A stretch of 64,000 bases of DNA from Oscillospiraceae bacterium (GTDB lineage Bacteria; Bacillota; Clostridia; Oscillospirales; Oscillospiraceae): NCBI GenBank assembly GCA_017415425.1, contig JAFQGT010000005.1, positions 89,038-153,037 of the forward strand. Direction: 5' to 3'. The translations under genes and the position numbers were made by a program. Numbering within the stretch: position 1 is the first letter of the stretch; every line of letters begins with the position of its first letter. Of this stretch, positions 51,590 through 60,252 are shown piece after piece. The notes under the pieces were generated by a model. The model worked only from the letters and a program-made list of their open reading frames with translations, ran no database searches and had not been told where the DNA came from.

Positions 51590-53155
51590 ATGAAACTCAA
51601 TACAAAACGCACAATACTGGTTGGCTTCGCATTTTTCCTGATTTGCGCATTCTGGCAGATCTATGATGTGACCATCGCTATGACACTTACCAATAAATTT
51701 GGTATGCGTCAGGATCTGTCCGGTATCATTATGGCGCTGGATAATATTCTGGCGCTGTTTCTACTGCCTCTTTTTGGTGGTATTTCCGACCGCTGCAGAA
51801 GCAATCGAGGCAGACGTACGCCCTTTATTGCGGTGGGTACATTGCTGGCGGTAATATTCCTTTTGGGTCTGTCTTTTGTGGACAACGCTCAGCTGGCAAG
51901 TATTGATAAATATGCTGCTGTGAATGACCCTCAATCGATGGGCGTGATTTATGATGAACAGAAGGATTCTGTACTCAAGACACCCTCCGGAGAAGAATAC
52001 CGCCTTGCGGATCTGTATACCCGGGAGGAGTTTTCGGAACTGACTACTGAGTCAAAGACTACTCAGATAAACGCGTTTGGAAGGGAAGTTGAAGTAAATC
52101 TGTATACCCAGTATGTTGTTCCTGCGCGACAGGCTTGCGCGCGGCAGGTTACTTCACAGAATCCCGGGATCTTGTATACATTCATAGGTGTTTTGTTGTT
52201 GCTTCTGATTTCTATGGCAACATTCCGAACTCCCGCGGTAGCGCTAATGCCGGACGTAACGGTGAAACCACTACGCTCAAAGGCAAACGCTGTGATCAAT
52301 CTGATGGGTAACGCAGGCGGTATTATCGTTTTGGGACTCGGATCTGTACTGGCGATCTCAAAGGTCCGTAATGCCTATATGAGCTACACCGGGGTGTATG
52401 CTGTTGTTGCGGGATTGATGATTGCTGCCCTGGCAATTTTCCTGCTGACTGTAAAAGAGCCGAAATGGGCGAAAGAAATGCAGGAACAGAGCAACCAGTT
52501 GAATTTGGAGGCAACTGTTTCTGAGGACACGGCCAGTAAGAAACGCAAGATGAGCAAGGCTGAAAAGCGCAGCCTGTTCTTCCTGCTGGCATCCATTGTT
52601 TTCTGGTTCTTCGGATATAACGCCGTTACTTCCAAATATACTGTTTATGCCCAGTCGGTGCTGGATAAGGATGCAACGCTAACGCTGCTGCTTGCTAATG
52701 TTGCGGCCATCATCTCCTATGTGCCTGTTGGTGCTGTTGCCACAAAGATAGGTAGAAAGAAGACCATTATGGCAGGCGTTGTGATGCTGTTTATTGCATT
52801 CTTGGTTGCAGCATTTATGACTGCCTCCAGTCCGTCTTGGCTGATGTATATTATGTTCTGTCTGGCAGGTGTTGCGTGGGCATCCATCAATGTCAACTCT
52901 TTCCCAATGGTTGTGGAAATGTGTGACGGCGGCGATGTAGGTAAGTACACCGGTTATTACTATACCGCATCTATGGCAGCGCAGTCCTTGACTCCCTACT
53001 TCTCCGGCCTGTTCCTGGAGAGAGCGATGACATCTCTATTCCCGTATGCTGCGATCTTCGTAGCCCTTGCTTTTGTTACGATGTCTATGGTCAAACACGG
53101 TGACAGCCGCGTCGAGGTGAAGACGGGCTTGGATGCATTTGATGTGGAGGATTGA
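51590..53155 (+). CDS. MFS transporter (SLC45/GPH-like)
   Basis: 521 residues with 12 predicted helices. The first cytoplasmic loop GGISDRCRSNRGRRTPFIAV carries the MFS signature, and a matching IGRKKTIMAGVVML occurs in the second half. A soluble extracytoplasmic insert of roughly 90 residues lies between helices 3 and 4 (from ~DKYAAVNDPQSM to QVTSQNPG). It resembles sugar transporters of the SLC45/GPH group; substrate unknown. GGAGG is eight nt upstream. The GDPD gene begins 9 nt downstream, so glycerophospho-compounds are a possible but unproven substrate. A TATAAT with weak -35 lies at 51522-51550. Confidence 0.85.
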   Translation: MKLNTKRTILVGFAFFLICAFWQIYDVTIAMTLTNKFGMRQDLSGIIMALDNILALFLLPLFGGISDRCRSNRGRRTPFIAVGTLLAVIFLLGLSFVDNAQLASIDKYAAVNDPQSMGVIYDEQKDSVLKTPSGEEYRLADLYTREEFSELTTESKTTQINAFGREVEVNLYTQYVVPARQACARQVTSQNPGILYTFIGVLLLLLISMATFRTPAVALMPDVTVKPLRSKANAVINLMGNAGGIIVLGLGSVLAISKVRNAYMSYTGVYAVVAGLMIAALAIFLLTVKEPKWAKEMQEQSNQLNLEATVSEDTASKKRKMSKAEKRSLFFLLASIVFWFFGYNAVTSKYTVYAQSVLDKDATLTLLLANVAAIISYVPVGAVATKIGRKKTIMAGVVMLFIAFLVAAFMTASSPSWLMYIMFCLAGVAWASINVNSFPMVVEMCDGGDVGKYTGYYYTASMAAQSLTPYFSGLFLERAMTSLFPYAAIFVALAFVTMSMVKHGDSRVEVKTGLDAFDVED

Positions 53156-53164
53156 TTAAATACA

Positions 53165-53968
53165 ATGTTGGTTGCGCTGATTGTTGTATTATTGGTTTTG
53201 TTGTTTGTATTTTTGGTGAAGGGCAGAACTGGGCACAAGGACTTAGAGGCTCTGCGTGGCTGGTACTACGCTCACAGAGGATTGCACAAAACCGGCGTGC
53301 CGGAAAACAGTTTAGCGGCCTTCCGTGCGGCCAAGGAGGCAGGGTATGGCATCGAATTGGACGTTCATTTGATGGCAGACGGCAATCTGGCTGTAATCCA
53401 CGATGCATCCTTGAAGCGAACTGTCGGTGCGGATGTTCTTATTGAAAATCTGTCACTGGATCAACTGGATGCATATTATCTGGAAGGTACTACGGAAAGA
53501 ATCCCTCTATTTTCTCAGGTATTGGATCTATTCCGGGGTGATGCGCCGTTGATCGTGGAGCTCAAACCACACGGTGTTAATCACGGGTTGCTTTGTGAAG
53601 CTGCTTGCAATATGCTCCAAAATTATGAAGGTGTGTATTGCGTGGAATCCTTTGATCCTCGCTGCGTTGCCTGGCTGCGCAAGAATCGACCGGATATAAT
53701 CCGCGGACAGCTTACAGAGGATTTCTTTAAATCCAATAGCAACCTCCCGGCAATTTTGAAATTTGCAATGAAACACCAGTTACTGAACGTGGTTACCAGA
53801 CCGGATTTTGTGGCCTATCGCTTTGCTGACCGAAAGACTGTCAGTAACTTTATTTGCAGAAAAATCTGGGGCGTACAAGGTGTCAGCTGGACGATTACAA
53901 CAGAAGAGGATTTCCAACAGGCGTTAACAGAAAACTGGATTCCTATTTTTGAAAAATTTTGCCCTTAA
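53165..53968 (+). CDS. Glycerophosphodiester phosphodiesterase with membrane anchor
   Basis: 267 residues. N-terminal helix (MLVALIVVLLVLLFVFLV) then the GDPD barrel: YYAHRGLHKTGVPENSLAAF with the catalytic His and the Glu, GIELDVHLMADGNLAVIHD with the metal-binding E-x-D and His, LIVELKPHG, and C-terminal VSWTITTEEDF. Cleaves glycerophosphodiesters to glycerol 3-phosphate and an alcohol. Probably cotranscribed with the MFS transporter. A terminator follows. Confidence 0.93.
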   Translation: MLVALIVVLLVLLFVFLVKGRTGHKDLEALRGWYYAHRGLHKTGVPENSLAAFRAAKEAGYGIELDVHLMADGNLAVIHDASLKRTVGADVLIENLSLDQLDAYYLEGTTERIPLFSQVLDLFRGDAPLIVELKPHGVNHGLLCEAACNMLQNYEGVYCVESFDPRCVAWLRKNRPDIIRGQLTEDFFKSNSNLPAILKFAMKHQLLNVVTRPDFVAYRFADRKTVSNFICRKIWGVQGVSWTITTEEDFQQALTENWIPIFEKFCP

Positions 53969-53987
53969 AAATGTGTCAAACCAATAA

Positions 53988-54015
53988 AAACACCACCCGA
54001 AGGGTGGTGTTTTTA
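53988..54015. terminator. Terminator after the GDPD gene
   Basis: Stem AACACCACCC with GAA loop and T run; it lies next to the extra copy of the tmRNA 3' end. Confidence 0.88.
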
Positions 54016-54209
54016 TTGGTGGAGATGAGGGGAATCGATTTGCATTTGCTCCCGATAGGGAGCAAATATAAGCAGCCACCAGTGTTTGCACTGGTGTCAG
54101 CAGATGTCCACTGGACATCTGCTTTGAAATGGGTTCGATTCCCTATACATAAAATTAAAATCCACCCAAAAGGGTGGATTTTAATTTTGGTGGAGATGAG
54201 GGGAATCGA
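54016..54209. repeat. Duplicated tmRNA 3' end flanking a three-hairpin element
   Basis: A 23-bp direct repeat (54016-54038 and 54187-54209, containing GGTGGAGATGAGGGGAATCG) matches the 3' end of ssrA. The ~150 bp between hold three perfect hairpins: 54044-54067 (10-bp stem), 54077-54096 (8-bp) and 54099-54123 (11-bp). GGGAATCGA (54030-54038) and TCGATTCCC (54135-54143) would close them into a multibranch structure. The ssrA 3' end is a known integration target, so this may be an integration scar. Confidence 0.7.
54151..54187 (-). terminator. Terminator of ssrA
   Basis: Perfect 17-bp stem AAAATTAAAATCCACCC around AAAA, directly after the tmRNA 3' end on the minus strand. Confidence 0.85.
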
Positions 54210-54536
54210 ACCCCTGTCCGAAAGCAACTTGGAAAGACTTTCTCCGGGCGCAGTTTGTTATTTACATTCCCTCATCCCGTCGGGAACAAACACCCTACGG
54301 GACTTAGTAGCTTCATTATGCGTGGTATGGGCAAAGCTTACCATACGCACGTGCTCCACTCAAATGACACCCAAGCCCGGCTCGTGGACCTTCCGGGGAG
54401 GATGCGCGCCTAATTAGGCAGCGATTGCAACAGTATTGTTGTCAGTTAATTTTAAAAAGGTACCCGTTTTATCGTGGTCAGGCGCCACGGCCCGCTTATC
54501 CAGCCTCACTACCCCCGTCGAAACCAGTACATCCCC
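54188..54536 (-). ncRNA. ssrA: Transfer-messenger RNA
   Basis: About 349 nt. The 5' GGGGATGTACTGGTTTCGAC and 3' AGGGGTTCGATTCCCCTCAT then CTCCACCA form the tRNA-like domain. The tag frame reads ...TDNNTVAIAA followed by TAA TTAG, ending in the Ala-Ala degron. Works with SmpB, encoded about 590 nt upstream on the same strand with the cyclophilin gene between. A copy of the 3' end is found downstream. No promoter is obvious immediately upstream; the RNA may derive from the smpB-ppi transcript. Confidence 0.95.
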
Positions 54537-54584
54537 GTGTCAACAGTGAGAGGTCAGGGGTGCTTATGCACCCCTGTATATGCT

Positions 54585-55121
54585 TTAGAAACGACCGTAG
54601 GGATCGGGCAGCTTGTTGGGTTCGGGATAAGTTTCGCCCTTGGTGTCTACGGTGATGGACGCGATCTTTTGCTCGGCAATGGGATGATCCTGCATACCGG
54701 TCTTGGTGGCTGCAATGGCGTCAACGACATCCATACCGGAGGTCACCTTGCCGAAGGCGGCATACTGTCCGTCCAGATGCTTAGCATCCTGGTGCATAAT
54801 GAAGAATTGAGAACCGGCAGAGTTGGGGGAGGAGGAGCGAGCCATAGAGAGCACGCCACGCTTGTGCTTGAGTTCGTTCTTAAAGCCGTTGAAGAAGAAC
54901 TCTCCTTTAATGCAATAGCCGGGACCACCCATACCGGTACCGTCGGGACAGCCGCCCTGGATCATAAATCCGGGGATGACCCGATGGAAGATCAGACCGT
55001 CATAGTAGTTATGATTGGCAAGATCAATAAAGTTATACACGCTCTGGGGCGCTTTGTCGGGATACAGTTCACCTTCAATAGTGCCGCCGTTTTCCATTGT
55101 GATTTTAAAAGTAGGGTTCAT
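54585..55121 (-). CDS. Peptidylprolyl isomerase, cyclophilin type
   Basis: 178 residues, cytoplasmic (no signal peptide). Conserved core: YDGLIFHRVIPGFMIQGGCP with the catalytic Arg, then GTGMGGPGYCIKGEF, GVLSMARSSSPNSAGSQFFI and FGKVTSGMDVVDAIA. Catalyses cis-trans isomerisation of prolyl bonds. AAGGAGA precedes the ATG, which lies 1 nt after smpB. A GC-rich hairpin (AGGGGTGCATAAGCACCCCT, 54557-54576) follows before ssrA. Confidence 0.94.
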   Translation of the reverse strand: MNPTFKITMENGGTIEGELYPDKAPQSVYNFIDLANHNYYDGLIFHRVIPGFMIQGGCPDGTGMGGPGYCIKGEFFFNGFKNELKHKRGVLSMARSSSPNSAGSQFFIMHQDAKHLDGQYAAFGKVTSGMDVVDAIAATKTGMQDHPIAEQKIASITVDTKGETYPEPNKLPDPYGRF

Positions 55122-55122
55122 A

Positions 55123-55584
55123 TTAGTATCTCTCCTTCATTGCCCGGTCGATCTGGCGCTTGGCGTCTCGCTCGGCCGCAGCTTGTCTTTTGTCGTATAA
55201 TTTTTTGCCTTTACATAAACCGACTTTCACCTTCACCCGGCTGCCTTTCAGATAAACCGAAAGGGGGATCAGCGCATACCCATCCTGCTTGACCTTGCCA
55301 AACAGGCGCATAATCTCCCGCTTGTGCATCAGCAGTCGCCTTGGGCGCTTGGAATCGGGATTAAACCGGTTTCCGTGGTCATATGGGGAGATGTGCATCT
55401 GGTTGAGAATCAGTTCGCCGTCTTTAATACCGCACCAGGCATCCTTCAAGTTGAGGGTACCTTGTCGGATAGATTTCACTTCCGTACCGCACAGTTCAAT
55501 GCCGGCTTCCATCTCTTCTTCCACAAAATACTCGTGGTAGGCTTCTCGGTTACGAGCCATTACTTTGATACTTTCCTTTTCCAG
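55123..55584 (-). CDS. smpB: SsrA-binding protein SmpB
   Basis: About 153 residues. Family features: [71 protein letters not shown] and the basic C-terminal tail [10 protein letters not shown]. Delivers tmRNA to stalled ribosomes. Start is uncertain: AAGGAGG is eight nt before a CTG (used here), and the N-terminus then matches the family strand KVxAxN; a GTG at 55593 overlaps the ribosome site and an ATG at 55560 would remove that strand. Confidence 0.92.
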   Translation of the reverse strand: MEKESIKVMARNREAYHEYFVEEEMEAGIELCGTEVKSIRQGTLNLKDAWCGIKDGELILNQMHISPYDHGNRFNPDSKRPRRLLMHKREIMRLFGKVKQDGYALIPLSVYLKGSRVKVKVGLCKGKKLYDKRQAAAERDAKRQIDRAMKERY

Positions 55585-55638
55585 AATACGCACCTCCTTT
55601 TGACGAATTTACGTTGGTATTATAACACAATTGTCAAG

Positions 55639-56298
55639 TCAATCAAACAGGAACTTTTCCAGAGATTCCGTTGTATGGAAGGTATAATCACACAGTTGCG
55701 ACATTTCTTTTAGAATTTCTGGATTGTATTGTTTGCTCCACGCCGCAAATGCGATCTCTACGCCTGCATCACGGCACATTTTCCAGGCAGGTTTCAAATC
55801 ATCCACCACCAGCAGCTGCTGGGGTGTAAGATGGTATGTTTGTATAATGTGCTCCAGGGGATAGGTGCTGGGCTTGCGTTGAGTCTCCGGCAGATCCCAG
55901 CCGTAAATGGCATCTGGCAGGAGACCGAAGTGGGCATTGTAATCACGGGTAATATTCTCGGCACTGGAATGAGATACCACACAGATCAGGCCGCCCTCTG
56001 CCCTTTGACGGTGAATGATTTCTTTCATACCGGGAAACGGGTCGGGAATGTTGGTGCGGATATATCCTTGCCAGCCCCGGTATTCATCCTGCAATTCTTG
56101 ATCAGTAAACTGATATCTTTGTCGGCACATCTGGGCAAATCCCGGATCATAGCAGCCGTTGATATACTCCTGCAGAGTGATCGTTTCTCCGGGGCGAAAC
56201 TGATCCAGAATGTAGCAGAAGTACGGGTAATTGACTGTGGACTCACTCTGTACGGCAGTATCGTCGTGATCCAGAACCAGACAGGGATATTTTAACAT
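55639..56298 (-). CDS. HAD-superfamily hydrolase
   Basis: 219 residues. Motif I LVLDHDDTAVQSE (Asp nucleophile ~10), motif II VVSHSSAENITRD, motif III Lys near QRKPSTYPLE and motif IV LLVVDDLKPAWKMC. A cap domain lies between motifs I and II, as in phosphoglycolate-phosphatase-like members. Substrate unknown. The ATG is chosen with AAAGGTG about ten nt upstream rather than a longer frame. Confidence 0.85.
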   Translation of the reverse strand: MLKYPCLVLDHDDTAVQSESTVNYPYFCYILDQFRPGETITLQEYINGCYDPGFAQMCRQRYQFTDQELQDEYRGWQGYIRTNIPDPFPGMKEIIHRQRAEGGLICVVSHSSAENITRDYNAHFGLLPDAIYGWDLPETQRKPSTYPLEHIIQTYHLTPQQLLVVDDLKPAWKMCRDAGVEIAFAAWSKQYNPEILKEMSQLCDYTFHTTESLEKFLFD

Positions 56299-56372
56299 AG
56301 TACTTGCGCACCTTTCGTCGTTTGCTGTCATTATACCAAACCGGCAGGGAAGTGGCAACCGAAAAATTCCAC

Positions 56373-56401
56373 TTGCTATTATAGAACAAATGTACTATAA
56401 T
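56373..56401 (+). promoter_or_regulatory. Promoter with LexA-like box for the dinB operon
   Basis: TTGCTA (56373-56378), 17-nt spacer, TATAAT (56396-56401). The spacer holds GAACAAATGTAC (56384-56395), one base from the Gram-positive LexA half-site pattern GAAC-4-GTTC. SOS control is inferred. Confidence 0.6.
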
Positions 56402-56423
56402 AAAAGAAAGAGAGGTGAGCAGG

Positions 56424-56693
56424 GTGAATTGGATAAATTGTCCGGTGGATGTGATATCCGTATGCAGCGCCGGGGGTCAAATTCAACCCCTGCGCCTGCG
56501 GGTGGAGGATGAAAACCATCAGCTGCTACGAATCGATATTACGGAAATCGTCAGCCAGAAAAGCATTCAATATGTGGGGATCGAAGCCCAGGTCTTTGTG
56601 TGTAAGGCGGAGGTAAACGGACAGCAGTGGATGCTGGAACTGAAGTATACCATTCGCAGTCATAGCTGGTGTATTATGAGAAGGGTGTATTGA
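56424..56693 (+). CDS. Hypothetical protein upstream of dinB
   Basis: 89 residues: NWINCPVDVISVCSAGGQIQ, PLRLRVEDENHQLLRIDITE, and C-terminal MLELKYTIRSHSWCIMRRVY. Predicted mostly beta. No function recognised. GTG at 56424 is preferred: GAGGTGA lies five nt upstream; a GTG nine bases earlier overlaps it. It ends 1 nt before dinB and shares its promoter, so a part in the damage response is possible. Confidence 0.72.
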   Translation: MNWINCPVDVISVCSAGGQIQPLRLRVEDENHQLLRIDITEIVSQKSIQYVGIEAQVFVCKAEVNGQQWMLELKYTIRSHSWCIMRRVY

Positions 56694-56694
56694 T

Positions 56695-57987
56695 ATGATA
56701 CAGCGGGTGATATTTCACGTGGACGCCAACAGTGCGTTTTTGTCCTGGACGGCGGCGTATAAGGTAAATGTGCTGGGAGAAACAGTGGATCTGCGGCAGA
56801 TTCCTTCTGTGGTGGCAGGAGACAGAGCGTCGCGGCACAGCATCATTCTGGCAAAAAGCGGTCCTGCGAAAAAATACGGAATACAGACAGGAGAACCTCT
56901 GTTTCAGGCGTTGGAGAAATGCCCGGATTTAACCATTGTACCGCCAGATTATGAACTGTATGTGGAAGCATCTCGCCATTTTGTACAGATGCTGCGTCAG
57001 TTCAGCCCTATGGTGGAGCAGTATTCGATTGACGAAGCCTGGGTGGATATGACCGGTACCCGTCGGCTGTTTGGAGACCCCCTGCTGGCGGCAGAGGCTA
57101 TGCGGAAGCGGATATGGGAAGAATTGGGGTTTACTGTCAATATTGGAATTTCTACCAATAAGCTACTGGCAAAAATGGCGGGAGATTTTGAAAAGCCAAA
57201 CAAAGTCCACACCCTTTATCCGGAGGAAATGGAAGAAAAATTTTGGCCGTTGCCGGTACGGGATTTGTTTTTGGTAGGCGCTGCCACGGAGCGCAAGCTG
57301 AAAGATTTGGGGATTTATACCATTGGGGAACTGGCCACCGCCGATCCAGCAATTCTGAGAAAACGGCTAGGAAAACACGGAGAGACCCTCTGGCATTATG
57401 CCAACGGTCGCAATGCGGATATGGTGACACCGGAGCCTGCGGAGAATAAAGGCTATGGAAATGCTACGACAACTTCAAAGGATGTAACAGACCGGCAGAC
57501 CGGACACCGGGTGTTGCTGAGCCTGTGTGAAACCGTTGCTATGCGAATGCGTAAGGACGGAAAAAGTGGCAGTTGTATTGCGGTGCATTTGCGAACTAAC
57601 AGCTTTCACCACTTTTCTCATCAGCTTTTGCTGCACGGTGCCACAAATATTACTTCTGAGCTGTTTACCGCTGCTTGCCGGGCATTTGATGAAGCCTGGG
57701 ACGGACAGACGCCTCTTCGGCAACTGGGTGTACAGGTAACCAGGCTGGCAAAAGAACCCTATCAGCAGTACGATTTGTTTTCCGGAGTTAGCCCGGTACA
57801 GTATGAACGAAAGCTACGGTTGGACGAGACAGTGGATGCCCTGCGGGATAAATTCGGGGAGGACATTATCCGTCGGGCAAAATTTGCAGGAAGTGAGGAC
57901 GTCCATATGGCTGGCGGCCTAAGTAAAGTTCGCCGAACCGGAGTTACCAAACCAATGCCAGAAGAATTTTGGGTAGAAAAAAGATAG
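56695..57987 (+). CDS. dinB: DNA polymerase IV (Y family)
   Basis: 430 residues. Palm motif VIFHVDANSAFLSWTAAY (metal Asp), YSIDEAWVDMTG with the catalytic Asp-Glu, fingers and little-finger domains, and IGISTNKLLAKMAGDFEKPN. C-terminal QYDLFSGVSP resembles the beta-clamp-binding motif. Translesion polymerase without proofreading. Starts 1 nt after the 89-residue ORF; likely LexA-controlled. Confidence 0.94.
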   Translation: MIQRVIFHVDANSAFLSWTAAYKVNVLGETVDLRQIPSVVAGDRASRHSIILAKSGPAKKYGIQTGEPLFQALEKCPDLTIVPPDYELYVEASRHFVQMLRQFSPMVEQYSIDEAWVDMTGTRRLFGDPLLAAEAMRKRIWEELGFTVNIGISTNKLLAKMAGDFEKPNKVHTLYPEEMEEKFWPLPVRDLFLVGAATERKLKDLGIYTIGELATADPAILRKRLGKHGETLWHYANGRNADMVTPEPAENKGYGNATTTSKDVTDRQTGHRVLLSLCETVAMRMRKDGKSGSCIAVHLRTNSFHHFSHQLLLHGATNITSELFTAACRAFDEAWDGQTPLRQLGVQVTRLAKEPYQQYDLFSGVSPVQYERKLRLDETVDALRDKFGEDIIRRAKFAGSEDVHMAGGLSKVRRTGVTKPMPEEFWVEKR

Positions 57988-58033
57988 AATCTATGCTACT
58001 ATAAGTGTCAACAAACATTATGGAGGCAATCCT

Positions 58034-58498
58034 ATGGCAATCGTCACATTCTATCGCGGACATCCCAATCCGCCCAAAACCACACAAAAAGCCCGTCTGG
58101 GAGCCAACGCAATTATCACCTGTAATGGGAAGATTCTTCTGGAAAAGCGGCGGGATTGTGATATCTGGGGTTTGGTTGGAGGCGGCGTAAAAAAGCACGA
58201 GGACGAGCTACAGGCTATTTCCCGGGAAATTTATGAGGAGTTGGGTTGGCGAATTCCCAAAGAACAGTTTCAAAAGTTGGGTGTATATGGTGAGCCGGGC
58301 CGGATTGCTGCATATCGGGATGGCAGTATTTGGAGAATGGTGATCGTGGTATTTGGTTTGGAGCTGCCGGAAGAACGCCCTATGAAGATCAGCAAGGAGT
58401 CCAGACAGCTGCGTTTCTTTACAAAAGAGGAACTGAAGGAAATTGAAATTGTAGTGACCCACAGTGATATTGTAGAAGATCTGTTTTTGAACAGATAA
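58034..58498 (+). CDS. NUDIX hydrolase
   Basis: 154 residues. NUDIX box GGGVKKHEDELQAISREIYE then ELGW matches the G-x5-E-x7-REUxEExGU pattern with a minor change at the first Glu spacing. Flanked by GANAIITCNGKILLEKRRDC and WRMVIVVFGLELPEE. Substrate unknown, possibly a damaged nucleotide given the dinB neighbour. GGAGG precedes the ATG by seven or eight nt. Confidence 0.88.
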   Translation: MAIVTFYRGHPNPPKTTQKARLGANAIITCNGKILLEKRRDCDIWGLVGGGVKKHEDELQAISREIYEELGWRIPKEQFQKLGVYGEPGRIAAYRDGSIWRMVIVVFGLELPEERPMKISKESRQLRFFTKEELKEIEIVVTHSDIVEDLFLNR

Positions 58499-58499
58499 A

Positions 58500-58532
58500 C
58501 AAACCCCCACACCGAAATGGTGTGGGGGTTAT
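58500..58532. terminator. Bidirectional terminator between NUDIX and phosphohexomutase genes
   Basis: 12-bp stem AACCCCCACACC with GAAAT loop, between convergent genes. Confidence 0.85.
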
Positions 58533-58541
58533 TCTGATAGG

Positions 58542-60047
58542 TTACTTAGTGAACGCGATCATCTTCTCAGCATCCAGCTTATCGTAGCCGGATATGAAGG
58601 ATGCCAGTTCGGAAGCGATCTTCTTAGCGCCGCCGACAGAATTGCTTTCAATGTTCAGCGGAAGCAGGGGATCGTGCAGGGACAGCCGCAGCAGGAACCA
58701 ACCATTACCGTGAGCTTCATCCAGGTTCACACGGACACCTTCAAAGTTGCTGGGTGCAAGACTCCAGCCTTCCTGCTTTTCAGCATAGGCAGTCAGCTCG
58801 TCGATGACCTGCTGGCCGTATGCCTTGAAGTCATCCAACAGGATATTCATACGGAATTCCACGCTCTCTGCAGGTTCTTCCAGAGTAGTAATCAAAGATT
58901 CCAGCGTATAGCCTTCCTTCTTGCCGCGTGCCAGCTCGATCAGCAGCTTAGTCACCAGATACGCACCGTCATCCAGGAAGTAGTTTTCCTTCAATGCGCC
59001 GTGACCGGAGGTCTCGATGGCCAGTTGGCTGTCCTGTCCCATATCGTTCAGCCGGATGGACTCGTTGATCACGTTCCGGTAGCCTCTCTTGAAACGATGG
59101 TGAATACCGCCTTTTTCCTCAATGAACTTAGCAAGACCGGTAGAGGTGATGGAATCAGTAACGATCGTGGTGCCGGGATGCTCCCGCAGCAAGATTGCGG
59201 ACAGCATTGCGATGATCCGGTTGCGGTTCAGTTCACTGCCATCAGAAAGCACAGCGCCGGCGCGGTCCACATCTGTATCGAAGATAATACCCAGATCAGC
59301 CTTTGCGAGATTGACAGACTCGGTGATGGCTTCCATCGCCTTGTGATCCTCGGGGTTGGGGATGTGGTTGGGGAAGCTGCCATCAGGATTTAGATAACGG
59401 CTGCCTTCCGTGTTGGCGCCCAGAGGCTTCAGCACCTTGTCAACGTAGAAACCGCCAGCACCGTTACCGGCGTCTACAACAATGCGGAAGCCCTCCAGAG
59501 GTTTTTCTTCGCCGGTGGCTGCTCGAATCTTATCAGCCAGGATACCGGCATATGTATCCATAAACTCGCCGTTTACAAGCGTTCCTGCTGCCAGACCGGT
59601 GGTCTCGTCACTGCCGGCGTAGGTCAGGATCTGCTTGATGTCGCCCTTTTCCAAGCCGCCGCCTGCAGTAAAGAACTTAAAGCCGTTGCGGTTAAAGGGA
59701 AGGTGGCTGGCGGTGATCATAACTGAGCCGTCAAAGGCATAGCCTTCTGTTACGGTGGACATAAACATAGCAGGGGTACTTGCCATACCGAAGTTGGTTA
59801 CCTCCAGACCCTGCTGCACCATTGCATCGCAGATCCAGTTACACAGAGTCTCACCGGAAAGACGGGAATCGCGTCCAACAGCAACCCGCAGGCCCTGCTT
59901 ACTGCCAAATTTCTGTACCAGCCACAGGGCAAATCCTCTGCCGATGTCACGGCAGGCGCTTTCGGTCAGGTTGATATGCTGACCTTCAATACCTTCCAAT
60001 GCAACACCGCGAATATCACTGCCGTTTTGCAATTTGCTGTAATCCAT
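58542..60047 (-). CDS. Phosphomannomutase/phosphoglucomutase
   Basis: 501 residues of the alpha-D-phosphohexomutase superfamily. Domain 1 has GSDIRGVAL and VGRDSRLSG, the phosphoserine loop is MITASHLPFNRNGFKFF (Ser ~125), the metal loop is IIFDTDVDRAGAV, the sugar-binding loop ETSGHGALKENYFLDDGAYL, and domain 4 GVRVNLDEAHGNGWFLLRLS. Sugar preference cannot be fixed. AAGGAGG precedes the ATG; a longer frame has no support. Confidence 0.92.
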   Translation of the reverse strand: MDYSKLQNGSDIRGVALEGIEGQHINLTESACRDIGRGFALWLVQKFGSKQGLRVAVGRDSRLSGETLCNWICDAMVQQGLEVTNFGMASTPAMFMSTVTEGYAFDGSVMITASHLPFNRNGFKFFTAGGGLEKGDIKQILTYAGSDETTGLAAGTLVNGEFMDTYAGILADKIRAATGEEKPLEGFRIVVDAGNGAGGFYVDKVLKPLGANTEGSRYLNPDGSFPNHIPNPEDHKAMEAITESVNLAKADLGIIFDTDVDRAGAVLSDGSELNRNRIIAMLSAILLREHPGTTIVTDSITSTGLAKFIEEKGGIHHRFKRGYRNVINESIRLNDMGQDSQLAIETSGHGALKENYFLDDGAYLVTKLLIELARGKKEGYTLESLITTLEEPAESVEFRMNILLDDFKAYGQQVIDELTAYAEKQEGWSLAPSNFEGVRVNLDEAHGNGWFLLRLSLHDPLLPLNIESNSVGGAKKIASELASFISGYDKLDAEKMIAFTK

Positions 60048-60091
60048 ATATCTTTTCCTCCTTATCACGATCTCGTGACATATTTTATTGC

Positions 60092-60120
60092 ATTATAGCA
60101 CGATATACGGCAATAATCAA
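60092..60120 (-). promoter_or_regulatory. Promoter of the phosphohexomutase gene
   Basis: Minus strand TTGATT (60120-60115), 17-nt spacer, TATAAT (60097-60092). Confidence 0.7.
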
Positions 60121-60223
60121 TCACTCTAACCTAAAAAGCAAAAAACTCCTATGTGAAGAATTTCTGTGTGTAAGTATGATGAAAGACATAAAATAAAAAA
60201 TTGTAAAATTATGGAAGAGTGAC

Positions 60224-60252
60224 TTGATTTGTGGGTTGAGTAGTTTTATAAT
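60224..60252 (+). promoter_or_regulatory. Promoter of gdhA
   Basis: TTGATT (60224-60229), 17-nt spacer, TATAAT (60247-60252). Confidence 0.7.

Noticed and set aside
53959..54417. 152-codon plus-strand frame across the tmRNA and its duplicated end.
   Set aside because: Repeated phrases in the translation come from the direct repeat; it lies over ssrA with no ribosome site.
54474..55292. 272-codon plus-strand frame opposite the cyclophilin gene.
   Set aside because: Antisense shadow; the cyclophilin frame has clear family motifs and a ribosome site.
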